Shown: piece by piece, positions 1 through 7,687 of the stretch
Numbering within the stretch: position 1 is the stretch's first letter
Layout: each line of letters opens with the position of its first letter
DNA from: Streptomyces pyxinae
GTDB taxonomy: Bacteria > Actinomycetota > Actinomycetes > Streptomycetales > Streptomycetaceae
DNA length: 64,000 nt
Assembly (NCBI RefSeq): GCF_024756275.1
Contig: NZ_JANUGQ010000016.1
Coordinates: 111,679-175,678 of the forward strand
Reading direction: 5' to 3'
Position numbers and translations under genes: made by a program
The notes under the pieces: generated by a model
Databases searched by the model: none
The model's input: only the letters and a program-made list of their open reading frames with translations
What the model was told of the DNA's origin: nothing

Positions 1-1
1 G

Positions 2-289
2 CACACCCACTCGCCCGAGCCGATGAACGCGATCCTGGACCGGCTGGAGGTCCCGCCCGGCCTGGTGATGGCCGACCACGGGATGGCCGGGCGCGCCGGG
101 CAGCGGGGCATCGACGCCATCGGGTTCGCCGACTGCAACGACCCGGCCCTGTTCATCGGGGAGGCGGAGGGCACCGTCCAGGTCGCCGTCCCGCTGGACG
201 ACCATGTGCTGGACCCGCGCTTCTACGAACCGATGACCGACTACCTGCTGGACGCGGCCGGGCTCCGGGGCGGCGTCGGGTCCAGGTAG
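2..289 (+). CDS. C-terminal part of an unrecognised protein (truncated by window edge)
   Basis: An open frame runs in from the left edge and ends at a stop at 287-289. The visible 95 residues contain acidic, His-rich segments (HTHSPEP near the edge, later ADCNDPALF and VPLDDHVLDPRFY) and no transmembrane stretch, so the protein looks soluble. I do not recognise the family. Its last 49 bases overlap the 3' end of the convergent cation transporter gene. The true start lies outside the window. Confidence 0.6.
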   Translation, partial: HTHSPEPMNAILDRLEVPPGLVMADHGMAGRAGQRGIDAIGFADCNDPALFIGEAEGTVQVAVPLDDHVLDPRFYEPMTDYLLDAAGLRGGVGSR

Positions 290-1365
290 ACCCGCCGTAC
301 CGCCGGGAACCGCTCCCGCAGCCTCGCCTCGGCCTCCTCGCAGGCCCGCTCCACCCGGCCGGCGCTCACCCGGTCCCGGAAGTCGACCTTGGCGGCCACC
401 AGCACCTCGTGCGGCCCCTGGATCAGCGTGGTCAGCTCCATCACGGCGATCAGGTCCGGCACCGCGAGCAGCTCCGCCCGCAGCGCCTCCCGGGTCTGCC
501 GGGGCAGCGGCCGGCCCACCAGGTGCTCGATGTTGGCCCGCCCCAGCACCCAGGCGACGTACACCAGCACCGCGCCGATCAGGATCGACGCCACCCCGTC
601 CCAGACGGCCGAACCGGTCAGCTGCTCGCCCAGCAGCCCGGCCGCCGCCAGCGCCAGACCGGCCAGCGCGGCCGAGTCCTCCATCACCACGGCCTTCACC
701 GTGGTGTCGGGCGTCCGGCGCAGATACCGCCCGACCGGCGCCCGCCACCGCCGCGCCTCGCCGCGCGCCTGCCGGATCGCGGTCCGCAGCGACCAGCCCT
801 CCAGCAGTACGGCGATCCCGAGCACGAGGTACGAGGCGAGCGGGCTGCCCGCCTTCTCGCCGGTGAGCAGCGCGTGCACCCCGTCGTACACCGAGAACAC
901 CGCGCCGCCGACGAAGGTCGCCACCGAGGCGAGCAGCGCCCAGACGTACCGCTCGGGGCCGTACCCGAGCGGATGGTCCTCGTCGGCCGGTTTCCCGCTG
1001 CGCTTCAGCGCGGTGAGCAGCAGGACCTCGGTCACGGTGTCGGCCAGCGAGTGCGCCGCCTCCGACAGCATGGCGCTCGACCCGCTGATCACCCCGGCCA
1101 CCGCCTTGGCGATCGCGATCCCCAGATTGGCCAGGGCCGCGACGATCACCGTGAAGGTGCTCTCGCCGTTCGTGTCCTTGCCGCTCTTGCCGCTCTTGCC
1201 GCTCTTGCCGCTCTCGCTGCCCTCGCTGCCCTTGCTGTCCCCGGGGCCCCCGCTGTGCCCGGTGTTCCCGCCGCCCCCGGGGTCTTCGCTGCTCCCGCTG
1301 TTGCCCCCGGGGGCCCCGCTGGTCCCGCTGTCCCTACTGGTCCTGGTGTCCTCAGCCTCCGCCAT
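241..1365 (-). CDS. Cation diffusion facilitator (CDF) family transporter
   Basis: This is an inner-membrane divalent-cation/proton antiporter of the CDF family. After a disordered Gly/Ser/Lys-rich N-terminus (about 60 residues, with repeated SGK triplets) come the CDF membrane domain and the signature SEAAHSLADT, whose His/Asp positions match the metal site. Then follow HPLGYGPERY, further membrane helices and a cytoplasmic ferredoxin-like C-terminal domain (LIQGPHEVLVAAKVDF). The start at 1365 gives MAEAEDT; an in-frame start 39 bases upstream is less likely. The metal (Zn, Fe, Co or Mn) cannot be told. It overlaps the upstream convergent gene tail-to-tail by 49 bases. Confidence 0.9.
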   Translation of the reverse strand: MAEAEDTRTSRDSGTSGAPGGNSGSSEDPGGGGNTGHSGGPGDSKGSEGSESGKSGKSGKSGKDTNGESTFTVIVAALANLGIAIAKAVAGVISGSSAMLSEAAHSLADTVTEVLLLTALKRSGKPADEDHPLGYGPERYVWALLASVATFVGGAVFSVYDGVHALLTGEKAGSPLASYLVLGIAVLLEGWSLRTAIRQARGEARRWRAPVGRYLRRTPDTTVKAVVMEDSAALAGLALAAAGLLGEQLTGSAVWDGVASILIGAVLVYVAWVLGRANIEHLVGRPLPRQTREALRAELLAVPDLIAVMELTTLIQGPHEVLVAAKVDFRDRVSAGRVERACEEAEARLRERFPAVRRVYLDPTPPRSPAASSR

Positions 1366-1413
1366 GCCACCCCAGGTGCCCCGGCGGCGGCTCCCCCGAA
1401 CCACTCACGGCCG

Positions 1414-2025
1414 CTACGAGCCGTCCGGCGCGGCGCCCGGCCGCCCCTCGGCGTACCCCGTCGCCCGATAGGTGCCGGCCGCCTCGACGCTCTCGTCGTA
1501 CGCCCCCGGGCCGTACGCCTCCCGGGCCTCCGCCTCCGGGTCGTTCCGCCCGCGCACGGCCGCGTACGCCAGGGCGGCCGTCACGGCGTCCTCGACCAGC
1601 GCGGCCGGCCAGTCCGGCCATCCCCACTCCCACGCGGCCCGCCGCCACCGCGCCCCGGCCACCGCCGCCCCGGCGGCCGTCGCCACGCCCACCAGCGCAC
1701 CCCGCACCGGGGGGCCGCCCGCGACCCCGCGACCGGTGTCCCGCGCCGCCAGCAGCCCGCCGGTGAGTCCACCCAGCACCAGCCGGGGCAGCAGGCCCGC
1801 CGGGGCCAGCCGGCTGGGCGTGGCCGGCAGCTTGTCCGCCACCGCCTCACCGACCGCCCCCAGCAGCGCCCCGCCCCGGCCCCATCGCCGGGCCAGCAGC
1901 CCGCTCCCCGGGTCCCCGGGCCGGGCGGTCAGCGCCACCGCCGCGAGCCCCGCCTGGCTCCGCAGCCCGCTCGCCGCGCCCACCAGCGCCGCACGTGCCC
2001 AGTTCGTCCGGAATCCGCCGCTCAT
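1414..2025 (-). CDS. DUF4126-like small membrane protein
   Basis: About 203 residues with several hydrophobic, Ala/Gly-rich segments (GAASGLRSQAGLAAVAL, GALVGVATAAGAAVAG). The layout matches DUF4126-type integral membrane proteins of unknown function, including the typical end segment ALVEDAVTAALAYAA. The start at 2025 (MSGGFRT) has a strong ribosome-binding site, GAGGAGGAG, just upstream, so it is preferred over the ATG at 2070. It lies 48 bases upstream of the CDF transporter gene on the same strand and may be co-transcribed. No catalytic motif is visible. Confidence 0.75.
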   Translation of the reverse strand: MSGGFRTNWARAALVGAASGLRSQAGLAAVALTARPGDPGSGLLARRWGRGGALLGAVGEAVADKLPATPSRLAPAGLLPRLVLGGLTGGLLAARDTGRGVAGGPPVRGALVGVATAAGAAVAGARWRRAAWEWGWPDWPAALVEDAVTAALAYAAVRGRNDPEAEAREAYGPGAYDESVEAAGTYRATGYAEGRPGAAPDGS

Positions 2026-2284
2026 CGCTCCTCCTCGCAGGTGACGGCCCGGCACCTGACGGCCGCGCACCTGACGGCCTCGTACCCGACCCTTCGCACC
2101 TGACGGTCTCGTATCCGACGGTCTCGTATCCGACGGCGCCGGGTGCGGCTCCCGCCACCACCCCGCGCGCCTGCCACCGCATCATGCTTCCACGCGCCCC
2201 CGGCGGGAAACGTCGTCCCCTACCGGCCCCTTGTCGCCGTTGGCCAGGATGGTCCTCCCGGACCGACCGGCCGAAGGGGACATC

Positions 2285-2401
2285 ATGGGCAAGCACGAGA
2301 AACCGCAGCCGAACCCGGGCCAGGGCAAGCCGCCGCCCGGCAATGCCGACGGCCAGGTCCCGCCGCCGCCTCCGTCCGACGGCAAGCACAAGAAGGACTG
2401 A
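2285..2401 (+). CDS. 38-residue basic, Pro-rich peptide with two Asp-Gly sites; candidate RiPP precursor
   Basis: ATG at 2285 opens a 38-codon frame ending at TGA 2399-2401. The peptide begins MGKHEKPQPN, has PGQGKPPPGNADGQV in the middle and a five-proline run, and ends PSDGKHKKD. It is hydrophilic and strongly basic, with no signal peptide or membrane segment. Two Asp-Gly dipeptides (NADGQ and SDGKH) are the sequence context most prone to aspartimide formation. A protein-isoaspartate-methyltransferase-like gene starts 11 bases downstream. Established knowledge: imiditide RiPPs are encoded by a small precursor plus such a methyltransferase. Calling this peptide the substrate is inference. 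It may be just a small conserved disordered protein. Confidence 0.6.
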   Translation: MGKHEKPQPNPGQGKPPPGNADGQVPPPPPSDGKHKKD

Positions 2402-2412
2402 AGGGCCGGCCC

Positions 2413-3597
2413 GTGTCCCACCTCGCTGACCGGCGCGCTCGACTCGCGGCCGAGATGGAGCGGCGTGGCGCCTGGCCGGACCGGGCCCCGTGGATCCGGC
2501 GGGCCGCCGCTGAACTGCCCCGGCAGGCGTTCGCCCCGGACCGGCTCTGGTGCTGGGACGGCCGCGCCTACACCCCGGTCGATCGCGGCGAGGACCCCGA
2601 CCGGTGGGCCGAGCTGGTGTATCCCGGACCGGACGACGCCACGATCACGTATGTCACGCGCGGTGTGCCGGGCTCCAGCCTGAGCTGCGAGGCGATCGTG
2701 GCGGACATGCTCGACTCCCTGCTGCTGGAGCCGGGGCACACCGTGCTGGAGCTGGGCTCGGGCAGCGGGCGCAACGCCGCACTCGCGGCCCGCCGCGCGG
2801 GGCCCGGCCGGGTGACCACGGTCGAGGTGGACGAGGGCCTGGCGGCGACGGCGGCGCAGAACCTGAAGGCGGTGGGCGCCGAGGTGGCGGTCGTCGTCGG
2901 TGACGGCGCGGCCGGCCGGCCGGGCGGCGCGCCGTACGACCGGGTGATCTCGACCTACGCGGTCGACCGGGTGCCGTGGGCCTGGGTCGCCCAGACGCGT
3001 CCCGGGGGCCGGATCGTCACCCCGTGGGGCCGGCTGGGGCATGTGGCGCTCACGGTCGCCGGGGACGGCCGGTCCGCCTCGGGCTGGGTGCAGGGCCTCG
3101 CCGCGTTCATGCCGGCCCGGGGCACCGGCGGCGACCGGAGCTGGCGGCGGGTTCGCGGCGACGGTCCCTCGGAGGACGAGCGCCCCTTCACCCGGGACGT
3201 GCGGCGGCTGGCCGCCGACAGCGGCAACAGTGGCACCAGCGCCGATGGCGCCGACAGCGACGCCGCCGTCCACCTCGGGTTCGCGCTGCGGGTCGCGCTG
3301 CCCGAGGTGCGGATCACCACGGCCGCCGACGAGGACGGCATGAACGCCTGGCTCCACGACGGCGACTCCTCGTGGGCGACCCTCTCGGCCGTGGGCGGCG
3401 GCCGGACCGTCGCGGACCAGGGCGGCCCGCGCCGGCTGGCCGATGAGCTCGAACGGGCCTGGGACCGGTGGTCGGCGGCGGGCGAGCCCGACCTCTACGA
3501 CTTCGGCATGACCGTGGAGCCCGGCCGGCAGTACGTATGGTGCCGGGACCCCGGGGACCCCTGGTGGCAGGCGGAGGATCACGTACCCGCGCCATAG
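2413..3597 (+). CDS. Protein-L-isoaspartate O-methyltransferase-like SAM methyltransferase
   Basis: A 394-residue cytosolic methyltransferase. The N-terminal part carries the PIMT-like entry LPRQAFAPDRLW. SAM motif I is LELGSGSGRNAALAA near residue 112, followed by the acidic VTTVEVDEG. The later DRVISTYAVDRVPWAWVAQTRPGG resembles the PIMT post-I/II segments. The C-terminal half is longer than in repair PIMTs and matches actinobacterial modification-type homologues. The GTG at 2413, 11 bases after the small peptide gene, fits an operon; an internal ATG at 2455 is an alternative start. In related loci such enzymes methylate an Asp side chain of a partner peptide, which then collapses to aspartimide. 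A role on the upstream 38-mer is inferred from adjacency. Confidence 0.8.
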   Translation: MSHLADRRARLAAEMERRGAWPDRAPWIRRAAAELPRQAFAPDRLWCWDGRAYTPVDRGEDPDRWAELVYPGPDDATITYVTRGVPGSSLSCEAIVADMLDSLLLEPGHTVLELGSGSGRNAALAARRAGPGRVTTVEVDEGLAATAAQNLKAVGAEVAVVVGDGAAGRPGGAPYDRVISTYAVDRVPWAWVAQTRPGGRIVTPWGRLGHVALTVAGDGRSASGWVQGLAAFMPARGTGGDRSWRRVRGDGPSEDERPFTRDVRRLAADSGNSGTSADGADSDAAVHLGFALRVALPEVRITTAADEDGMNAWLHDGDSSWATLSAVGGGRTVADQGGPRRLADELERAWDRWSAAGEPDLYDFGMTVEPGRQYVWCRDPGDPWWQAEDHVPAP

Positions 3598-3686
3598 CCC
3601 GCCCGGCCGTACCGGCGGCGCACCGGGCGCACCGCCGCCACGACCGTTCTCGCCGGTACGACCGGCCCGGGAGCGGGCGGTCGCCG

Positions 3687-4568
3687 TCAGGCGCGGCCGC
3701 GCGGGGCGCGGATGACGCCCTCCTGGACGACCGAGATCGCCAGCCGGCCGTCCCGGGTCCAGATGCGGGCCTGGCCGAGGCCCCGGCCGTTGGAGGAGGA
3801 CGGGGACTCCTGGTCGTACAGCAGCCATTCGTCGGCCCGGAACGGGCGGTGGAACCACATGGCGTGGTCCAGCGAGGCGCCCACCACGTCACCGACCGCC
3901 CAGCCGCCCCGGCCGTGCGCGAGCAGCACCGAGTCGAGCAGGGTCATGTCGGAGACATAGGTGGCCAGGCAGACATGGAGCAGCGGGTCGTCGGCCAGCT
4001 TGCCGTCGGCGCGGAACCAGACCTGGGAGCGCGGCTCCCGGGGGGTGCCCGCGGTGCCGTACGGGGGTTCGGCGGCGTACCGGAGGTCGACCGCCGACCG
4101 GGCCTCGATCAGCCGGTCGGCGGTGCCCGGGCCGAGGAACCGGTCGGCGTACCGGGGGAGCAGTTCGGCGGTGGTCGGCAGGGTCTCCGGGTCGGGCGCG
4201 GGCGGCATCTCCGACTGGTGCTCGAAGCCTTCCTCGTACGTCTGGAAGGACGCCGACAGATGGAAGATCGGCTGCCCGTGCTGGATCGCCACCACCCGCC
4301 GGGCGGCGAACGACCGCCCGTCCCGGATGCGGTCCACCGTGTAGACGATGGGCGCGGCCGGGTCGCCGGGGCGCAGGAAGTAGGCGTGCAGGGAGTGGGC
4401 GAACCGGTCGTCGGGGACCGTGCGGCCCGCCGCCACCAGGGCCTGGGCCGCGACCTGGCCGCCGAAGACCCGGGGGATGACGGCCGACCGGGAGCGGCCC
4501 CGGAAGCAGTCCCGCTCGATCCGCTCCAGGTCGAGCAGATCGAGCAGGTCGTCGAGCGCGTCCGACAC
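3687..4568 (-). CDS. tesB: Acyl-CoA thioesterase II (TesB-type)
   Basis: A 293-residue double-hotdog thioesterase that hydrolyses acyl-CoA to free acid and CoA. The N-terminal hotdog shows VFGGQVAAQALVAAGRTVP and HSLHAYFLRPGD, both typical of TesB. The C-terminal hotdog shows ASLDHAMWFHRPF and the terminal GLGQARIWTRDGRLA with the conserved Gln. The start is GTG at 4568, 5 bases after the stop of the upstream acyl-CoA dehydrogenase gene, so the two form an operon for acyl-CoA turnover. The length is normal and no residue appears missing. Confidence 0.92.
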   Translation of the reverse strand: MSDALDDLLDLLDLERIERDCFRGRSRSAVIPRVFGGQVAAQALVAAGRTVPDDRFAHSLHAYFLRPGDPAAPIVYTVDRIRDGRSFAARRVVAIQHGQPIFHLSASFQTYEEGFEHQSEMPPAPDPETLPTTAELLPRYADRFLGPGTADRLIEARSAVDLRYAAEPPYGTAGTPREPRSQVWFRADGKLADDPLLHVCLATYVSDMTLLDSVLLAHGRGGWAVGDVVGASLDHAMWFHRPFRADEWLLYDQESPSSSNGRGLGQARIWTRDGRLAISVVQEGVIRAPRGRA

Positions 4569-4573
4569 CGGCC

Positions 4574-5731
4574 CTACAGCCCCATCGACTTGGCGATGAT
4601 GGACTTCATGACCTCGCTGGTGCCGCCGTAGATCCGGTTGACCCGGTTGTCGGCGTAGAGGCGGGCGATCGGGTACTCGTTCATGTACCCGTAGCCGCCG
4701 TGGAGTTGGAGGCAGCGGTCGATGACCCGGTGGGCCACCTCGGTGCAGAACAGCTTGGCGGACGCGGCCTCGGCGGCGGTCAGCTCGCCCAGGTCGTGCG
4801 CCTCCAGCGCCCGGTCGGCCACCGCCTGCGCGGCATCCACCTCGGCCTGGCAGGCGGCCAGTTCGAACTTGGTGTTCTGGAACGAGGCGACCGTCTTGCC
4901 GAAGACGGTGCGCTCCTGGACGTAGGCCTTGGCGAACCGGACGGCCGACGCGGCCTGGGCGTACGCGCCGAAGGCGATGCCGAGCCGCTCCTGCGGGAGG
5001 TTCTGGCCCAGGTAGGAGAAGCCCTTGTGCTCCTCGCCGAGCAGGTCCTCGGCCGGCACCTTGACGTCCACGAAGGCGAGTTCGGCGGTGTCGGAGGTCT
5101 TCAGGCCGAGCTTGTCGAGCTTGCGGCCGACCGAGTAGCCGGGCGAGGCGGTGTCCACCACGAAGAGGGAGATGCCGTGCCGGCGGTCCTCGGGGGTGGG
5201 CGCGGCGGTGCGGGCGCAGACGATGACCCGGTCCGCGTGGACGCCGCCGGTGATGAAGGTCTTGGCGCCGTTGAGGACGTAGTGGGTGCCGTCCTCGGAC
5301 CGCTTGGCGGTGGTCTTCATCCCGGCCAGGTCGGAGCCGGTGCCCGGCTCGGTCATGGCGATGGCGTACATGGCCGCGCCGGAGACGAAGTCCGGCAGCC
5401 AGCGCTTCTTCTGCTCCTCGGTGCCGTAGGCGAGGAGGTACGGCAGGCAGAGCGCCACATGCACCCCGGAGCCGCCGAAGGACACGCCCGCCCGGGCGGT
5501 CTCCTCGTAGAGGACGGCCTGGTACTTGAACGACTCCTCGCCCGCGCCGCCGTACTCCTCCGGCACCTCGATGCCGAAGATTCCCAGCTCACCGAGCTTG
5601 TAGTAGAAGTCCCGGGGCACCTGGCCGGCGGCGTACCACTCGTCGTAGACCGGTACGACCTCGGCCTCGATGAAGGCGCGGATGGTCTCCCGGAACGCCT
5701 CGTGGTCCTCGTTGAATACCGTACGGCGCAC
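4574..5731 (-). CDS. Acyl-CoA dehydrogenase
   Basis: A 385-residue FAD-dependent acyl-CoA dehydrogenase that introduces a trans-2 double bond into acyl-CoA in beta-oxidation or branched-chain acyl degradation. It has the family signature AIAMTEPGTGSDLAGMKTTA in the middle domain and the C-terminal QLHGGYGYMNEYPIARLYAD with the RIYGGTSE region. The catalytic base is probably the Glu of YGGTSEVMK. The start is GTG at 5731. It is the first gene of an operon with the TesB-type thioesterase. A palindromic AAGCGCTT element lies about 50 bases upstream and could bind a TetR-type regulator. Substrate chain type cannot be assigned. Confidence 0.93.
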   Translation of the reverse strand: MRRTVFNEDHEAFRETIRAFIEAEVVPVYDEWYAAGQVPRDFYYKLGELGIFGIEVPEEYGGAGEESFKYQAVLYEETARAGVSFGGSGVHVALCLPYLLAYGTEEQKKRWLPDFVSGAAMYAIAMTEPGTGSDLAGMKTTAKRSEDGTHYVLNGAKTFITGGVHADRVIVCARTAAPTPEDRRHGISLFVVDTASPGYSVGRKLDKLGLKTSDTAELAFVDVKVPAEDLLGEEHKGFSYLGQNLPQERLGIAFGAYAQAASAVRFAKAYVQERTVFGKTVASFQNTKFELAACQAEVDAAQAVADRALEAHDLGELTAAEAASAKLFCTEVAHRVIDRCLQLHGGYGYMNEYPIARLYADNRVNRIYGGTSEVMKSIIAKSMGL

Positions 5732-5780
5732 GAGCCGCCTCCTTCGGGTCCGTGTTCCGGGGCTGGTCCCGGTGGACTGT

Positions 5781-5796
5781 CTAAGCGCTTGCTCAG
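5781..5796. promoter_or_regulatory. Candidate TetR-type operator upstream of the acyl-CoA dehydrogenase operon
   Basis: The sequence CTAAGCGCTTGCTCAG is built around the perfect palindrome AAGCGCTT and sits about 50 bases upstream of the acyl-CoA dehydrogenase start, where a promoter operator would be. Inverted repeats with a CAAG..CTTG-like core bind TetR-family lipid regulators in actinobacteria. The match here is partial, and the regulator is not in the window. Confidence 0.4.
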
Positions 5797-6108
5797 GTTA
5801 CGGGATCGAAGTTACCCGGTGGTTCTGGAGGTGTCCAGGGGCGGACGGCCCGGGACCGGCCGCCACAGTGAGGCGACCTCCGCGCTCCGGGCGGCGTGCA
5901 GCGGGGCCCGGGATCGGCCGCCCGCCGGTGCCGGGGACGGGTGTCGAGCCGGTCCACCACCCGCCGGCCGGCCGCCGCGATCAGTTCCGGCACCTCGTGG
6001 CGCGCCCGGAGCCCGAGATGTTCCGCCAGGTCGGAAGGGACGAGCCAGCCCTCACCGGCCGCCCAACCGCCTCCGGTCCGAGGCGGACACGGCCGGCCGG
6101 GCCGGGTG
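5797..6108. other. Intergenic stretch between acyl-CoA dehydrogenase start and alpha/beta hydrolase stop
   Basis: About 310 bases without a gene I can support. A reverse-strand frame around 5900-6080 reads plausibly in part (PSDLAEHLGLRARHEV), but it has no convincing start and turns into low-complexity residues. It may be a decayed coding remnant. Confidence 0.35.
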
Positions 6109-6828
6109 TCAGCCCCCGCCGCCGCCCGGCCCGGTGAGCACCCGGGCGGCCGGGACCGGGACGCCCGGCTCGGCCCCGTCGGCCAGGGCGGCCGGGAGCG
6201 GGGCCGTGCCGAGGGCGGCGAGGGTCAGGGCGGCGGCCAGCCGGTGCCAGTCGGCGGCACCCCGCAGCATGGTGTGACCGCCGGCCGGCATGACGACGCC
6301 CCGGGCCAGGGCACCCGCCCGCCCGGCCCGGTCCAGAAAGGCCCAGGAGCCCCGGGCGGCGGTCACCCGGTCCGCCTCGTCGTGCAGGAGCAGCACCCGC
6401 TTGCCCGCCAGGTGGGCCACCGGCTCGCGCGGCGGACACCAGGGCGCCAGTCCCACCACACCCCGGACACGAGGGTCGGCGGCCGCCCGCAGCGCCGTCC
6501 GGCCGCCCATGGAGTGGCCCACCAGTACCACCGGACCGTCGAACTCCAGCTCCGCCAGCGCCTCCCGCGCGTCCCGCACCGGATCGGCCCGGTCGCCGTT
6601 CCAGCCGCGCAGCCGATAGCGCACCGAGCCGAGCAGCACCCCGTCCCCGCCCGGGGCGCGCCGGATCGCGGAGCCGAACGGCCGCATCCGGAACCCCGGC
6701 AGATTGACCAGCGGCGGCGGTCCGAGCCCGTCCGCCCGGCCGCCGTGCAGCAGCAGTACGGCCCCGCGCGGCGCCTCGGGCATCACCCGCAGCCGCAGCG
6801 CCCGATGGCCGTCCAGCACCTCCGTCAC
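6109..6828 (-). CDS. Small alpha/beta hydrolase
   Basis: A 239-residue cytosolic alpha/beta-hydrolase. It shows the oxyanion region AVLLLHGGRADG, the nucleophile elbow GHSMGG (Ser in VLVGHSMGGRTA), a candidate acid in LLLHDEADRV and a candidate base in PAGGHTML, so the triad looks intact. The size fits dienelactone-hydrolase-like or lysophospholipase-like esterases. It follows the five-gene fatty-acyl modification operon on the same strand after a 25-base gap and may be its last member, for example releasing an acyl ester. The substrate is unknown. The C-terminus ends in a Gly-rich tail. Confidence 0.82.
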   Translation of the reverse strand: MTEVLDGHRALRLRVMPEAPRGAVLLLHGGRADGLGPPPLVNLPGFRMRPFGSAIRRAPGGDGVLLGSVRYRLRGWNGDRADPVRDAREALAELEFDGPVVLVGHSMGGRTALRAAADPRVRGVVGLAPWCPPREPVAHLAGKRVLLLHDEADRVTAARGSWAFLDRAGRAGALARGVVMPAGGHTMLRGAADWHRLAAALTLAALGTAPLPAALADGAEPGVPVPAARVLTGPGGGGG

Positions 6829-6853
6829 CCGGTCTCCTCCCGTTCGTCCTCTC

Positions 6854-7687
6854 CTACCGCTCCGGCCGGTGCTTCGCCCTCCGGCGGGGCGGGAGTGGGA
6901 AGAAGCCGCTGGTCCGGGCGGTGTACGCGGCCCAGCCCGGCCGCCCGGCCATGTGCTCCTCCAGCATCCGCTTCCCGCTGCCGAAGACCAGCAGCAGGCT
7001 CATCACCACCGGGGACACCAGCGACACCACGGCCGGTTCCCAGGCGCCGCAGGCCATCAGCCACAACCCCCACCAGACGCAGAAGTCACCGAAGTAGTTC
7101 GGGTGCCTGGTCCAGCTCCACAGCCCCCGGTCCATGAGCTGCCCCCGGTGCGCGGGATCGGCCTTGAACCGCGCCAGTTGGGCGTCCCCGACGGCCTCGA
7201 AGGCCAGGCCCAGCGCCCAGAGCAGCAGGCCCGCGACGAGCAGTGGGTCCGGCCCGGCGGGGACGTACATGGCCGCCTGGACGGGCAGCGAGACCAGCCA
7301 GACCAGCGCCCCCTGGAGCAGATAGACCTTGCGCAGCGCGTAGAGATTCCGGCTCCCGGGCGCCTTGGCGAGCATCCGTTCGTAGCGCGGGTCCTCGCCG
7401 TGCCCCCGGCCGCGCCGGGCGATGTGCACCGCCAGCCGGACGCCCCAGACCGCCGTGGCGCCCGCCACCAGCAGCCGCCGGAGCCCGTCGCCCTGCCCGT
7501 ACCCTGCGGAGAGCGCGTACGCGACCACGGCGACGGCGGTGAAGGCGAGCCCCCATGCCACGTCCGCCAGCCGGTGGACGCCCTTCCGGGCCGCCACCGC
7601 GAAGACGGCCAGCATCACCAGCAGCGCGGCCCCGGCGGCGGGCGCCAGATCGACCGCGAAGGCGCCCCAGGGGAAGCCGCCGGTCAT
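6854..7687 (-). CDS. DUF1295 / steroid 5-alpha-reductase-like membrane protein
   Basis: A 277-residue polytopic membrane protein with at least six hydrophobic segments and the family hallmark near the C-terminus: SWTRHPNYFGDFCVWWGLW. The RHPNYFGD segment is the cofactor-binding signature of the steroid 5-alpha-reductase/ICMT fold. ATG at 7687 overlaps the stop of the upstream methyltransferase by 4 bases, showing translational coupling. Established knowledge: the family reduces C=C bonds or methylates at the membrane. In this operon a role in reducing or further modifying a methylated fatty acyl chain is a reasonable inference, not shown. Confidence 0.85.
   Translation of the reverse strand: MTGGFPWGAFAVDLAPAAGAALLVMLAVFAVAARKGVHRLADVAWGLAFTAVAVVAYALSAGYGQGDGLRRLLVAGATAVWGVRLAVHIARRGRGHGEDPRYERMLAKAPGSRNLYALRKVYLLQGALVWLVSLPVQAAMYVPAGPDPLLVAGLLLWALGLAFEAVGDAQLARFKADPAHRGQLMDRGLWSWTRHPNYFGDFCVWWGLWLMACGAWEPAVVSLVSPVVMSLLLVFGSGKRMLEEHMAGRPGWAAYTARTSGFFPLPPRRRAKHRPER

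Noticed and set aside
5900..6080. Possible small reverse-strand gene with PSDLAEHLGLRARHEV
   Set aside because: No start codon with ribosome-binding site, and the downstream part becomes low-complexity; kept only as a possible remnant.
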